From NCBI GenBank assembly GCA_964454015.1, contig CAYVQF010000044.1, positions 1 to 48,668 of the forward strand: DNA of 48,668 bases, read 5' to 3'. Made by a program: the position numbers and the translations under genes. Positions 47,298 through 48,668 of the stretch are shown here, piece after piece. Origin of the DNA: CAYVQF01 sp964454015. Lineage in GTDB: Bacteria; Myxococcota_A; Bradymonadia; UBA4248. Numbering within the stretch: the stretch's first letter is position 1; the number at the start of each line of letters is the position of its first letter. The notes below the pieces were generated by a model, which saw nothing but the letters and a program-made list of their open reading frames with translations, ran no database searches and was not told where the DNA came from.

Positions 47298-47342
47298 GGC
47301 AGGCTCTGGCTGTGACCCACACCCAGGGGTGGGCGCGGGGAC

Positions 47343-48434
47343 TCAGGGATGGGGGGAGGTGTCGAGGAAGGGATGATAGGGTGACGGGACCCTGCTGCGA
47401 CACTGGGCCAGGTCGAGGGTCGTCAGGGGGCGGCTGTTGTAGGTGTTCCAGAAGAGCACTGGCCCCTTGGGGGGGCGCAGGGCGCAGTCCCGGAGCGCGC
47501 CGGCCAGGGCCTTGCCCGTGTAGGTCGGCTCTAGCTGCGGGCCACCGGCTGCGGCCATGGCCTCGATGGCGGCCACGCCTTCTGGCGTGGCTTGTCCGTA
47601 GCCGCGGCCGAAATGATCGTGGAGGAGGCGGAGGGGACGCCGCACCAACTCGCGGGCTGGACTTCTGACATGGTGGTCACGGAGCAGACCCAGGATCTGG
47701 GCCGCCAGGTTCTTGACGAGGCGGCGATGACAGATGACGCGGTCCACCACGCGGACGCCGATGACCTCGATGGGGAGCTCCAGCAGGGCACAGCCGAGCC
47801 ACAGCCCGGCGAAGGTCCCGCAGGTGCCCGCGGCGACATAAATGCGCTGGGGCAGGGGCAACAGGCCAGCGTCGATTTGGCGTTGTAGCTCGGCGGCGGC
47901 CTCGACGAATGCCAGGGCGCCCAGTGGGCTGGAGCCACCCGCCGGGATGTAATAGGTCTTCTGAGCCTGGACGCTGAGCCAGTTGCGGATGTGGTGGCGG
48001 AGGAGGTTGGCCGTCATCACGGGCAGGGCGGCCAAGTCGAGGTTGGCGTTGGTGGCGGCGATGGCGCACAGGTTGCGGGTAACGACGGGGCTCGGCGGTT
48101 GGGGAAAGTGGAGGATGTTGCTGCTCAGACCGACGTGCTCGGCCATGATGGCCGTGGCGAGGCAGTGATTGGAGCCGACGGCGCCGACGGTCCACACCGT
48201 GCGGTGTCCTTTGGCGCTGGCGTCGGCCAAGAGGAGCTCGAGTTTGCGCACCTTGTTGCCGCCGTAGAGGGGGCTGCAGCGATCATCCCGCTTCACCCAC
48301 AGGGCGGTCGTGCGCCCTTCCCAATGGAGGCGGAAGGTGTCGACGGGGGTGGGCCACTGCCCCAGCGCCAAGCGCGGCGGGCAACGGAGCTGAGGGAAGG
48401 TGTGAGTGAGCTGCCAAGTGGCCGGTGCGGTCAT
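47343..48434 (-). CDS. PLP-dependent D-cysteine desulfhydrase/ACC deaminase-family protein
   Basis: A 363-residue fold-type II PLP enzyme. The ATG at 48434 aligns the N-terminus with family members (RLALGQWPTPVDTFRL). The PLP-binding Lys is expected in YGGNKVRKLELLLADA (Lys61), the family signature. GAVGSNHCLATAIMAEHVGL is the next conserved block, where Ser-Asn-His contacts the substrate; AAGTCGTFAGLWLG is the phosphate-binding Gly loop; PTYTGKALAGAL and FWNTYNS close the active site. It could act as a D-cysteine desulfhydrase, ACC deaminase or a related amino-acid lyase; this cannot be told by eye. It is the first gene of a probable minus-strand operon reaching to the small lipoprotein. Confidence 0.87.
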   Translation of the reverse strand: MTAPATWQLTHTFPQLRCPPRLALGQWPTPVDTFRLHWEGRTTALWVKRDDRCSPLYGGNKVRKLELLLADASAKGHRTVWTVGAVGSNHCLATAIMAEHVGLSSNILHFPQPPSPVVTRNLCAIAATNANLDLAALPVMTANLLRHHIRNWLSVQAQKTYYIPAGGSSPLGALAFVEAAAELQRQIDAGLLPLPQRIYVAAGTCGTFAGLWLGCALLELPIEVIGVRVVDRVICHRRLVKNLAAQILGLLRDHHVRSPARELVRRPLRLLHDHFGRGYGQATPEGVAAIEAMAAAGGPQLEPTYTGKALAGALRDCALRPPKGPVLFWNTYNSRPLTTLDLAQCRSRVPSPYHPFLDTSPHP

Positions 48435-48569
48435 GATCGTCCGGGGTAGGGAGGGGCGGGCTGCGCGTTGCTCGTCGCAGCGCACCAACGACACTACCAC
48501 CTAAAGGGGCTGGGGGGGAGGGGGCAATATAGGGGCGAGGAACGAGGGGCGAGGCGGTGATGCGTTGGA

Positions 48570-48665
48570 TCGGCCGACACATAGGTCGGCCGATACGGAT
48601 TGATTTTGAGGAGTGGGATGGGTGTTTTGGGTTTGGCATGGCTCGGCCGACACATAGGTCGGCCG
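48570..48665. repeat. Two copies of a hairpin-forming intergenic repeat
   Basis: The same 23-base element occurs at 48570-48592 and 48643-48665, 73 bp apart. Its core is a perfect hairpin: CGGCCGAC and GTCGGCCG (8 bp) around the loop ACATAG. The 50 bp between copies has no similarity to them. The array runs up to the window edge and may continue. The rest of the gap from 48435 shows no gene. Confidence 0.8.
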
Positions 48666-48668
48666 GTA

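Noticed and set aside
48570..48665. Hairpin repeat pair as a CRISPR array
   Set aside because: Only two copies are visible, the unit is an almost perfect palindrome of 22-23 bases, the interval is 50 bp, and there are no cas genes in the window.

Overview
The window is about 48.7 kb of high-GC bacterial DNA. Secreted Cys-rich repeat lipoproteins, LamG and fibrinogen-like surface proteins, a full Tol-Pal cluster, a spore-coat-U chaperone-usher locus, a eukaryote-type Ser/Thr kinase and hybrid histidine kinases together suggest a myxobacterium-like lineage (Myxococcota, Bradymonadota or relatives). That placement is inference from gene content; there is no 16S rRNA gene, tRNA gene or phage/IS element here. 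The region reads as chromosomal core and surface-protein DNA rather than a mobile island.

Layout. 1-4.8 kb: two tandem paralogous Cys-rich lipoproteins with LamG-like C-termini. 4.8-10.8 kb (minus): tolQ-tolR-tolA-tolB-pal followed by a second tolB. 11.0-11.4 kb: RNase P RNA. 11.4-18.1 kb: EEP-family nuclease, DUF2914 lipoprotein, zinc-ribbon/SH3 membrane protein, phosphohexomutase and aldo/keto reductase. 18.5-24.2 kb (plus): an FGE-like lipoprotein, then a spore-coat-U pilin / chaperone / usher / second spore-coat-U operon behind a sigma54-type promoter. 24.2-26.9 kb (minus): thioredoxin-like/arsenate-reductase fusion, Ser/Thr kinase and YqgE. 27.1-31.8 kb (plus): FG-GAP/CARDB lipoprotein, PAS histidine kinase and a Cys-rich secreted protein. 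This stretch carries a perfect-looking 627-bp tandem duplication that has created an in-frame chimeric gene. 31.8-36.7 kb: fibrinogen-like lipoprotein, phospholipase-D lipoprotein and a small beta-barrel-like protein. 37.1-39.1 kb: YfgM-like protein and BamB. 39.2-40.7 kb (minus): a radical SAM/SPASM enzyme with a repeat tail. 41.2-43.2 kb: REC-PAS-kinase-REC hybrid. 43.2-48.4 kb (minus): PLP enzyme, LMW phosphatase, HEAT-like protein, small lipoprotein and a DHCR24-like flavoenzyme. The right end holds two copies of a hairpin repeat.

Main points of interest. (1) The radical SAM/SPASM protein is continuous with an Ala-rich, lipoprotein-signal-like segment ending in Cys, followed by seven Tyr-centred motifs of the form (E/D)YGVEPD, five of them in a 15-residue rhythm. 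This looks like a RiPP-type maturase covalently joined to its own multi-core substrate. Its promoter seems to overlap a perfect 7-bp inverted repeat. (2) The 627-bp duplication fuses the first 75 residues of a histidine kinase to a CARDB domain while leaving both parent genes intact. (3) Much of the rest is an envelope programme: Tol-Pal and BamB maintain the outer membrane, the usher system exports spore-coat-U fibres, and at least eight lipoproteins with acidic or Cys-rich linkers probably decorate the surface.
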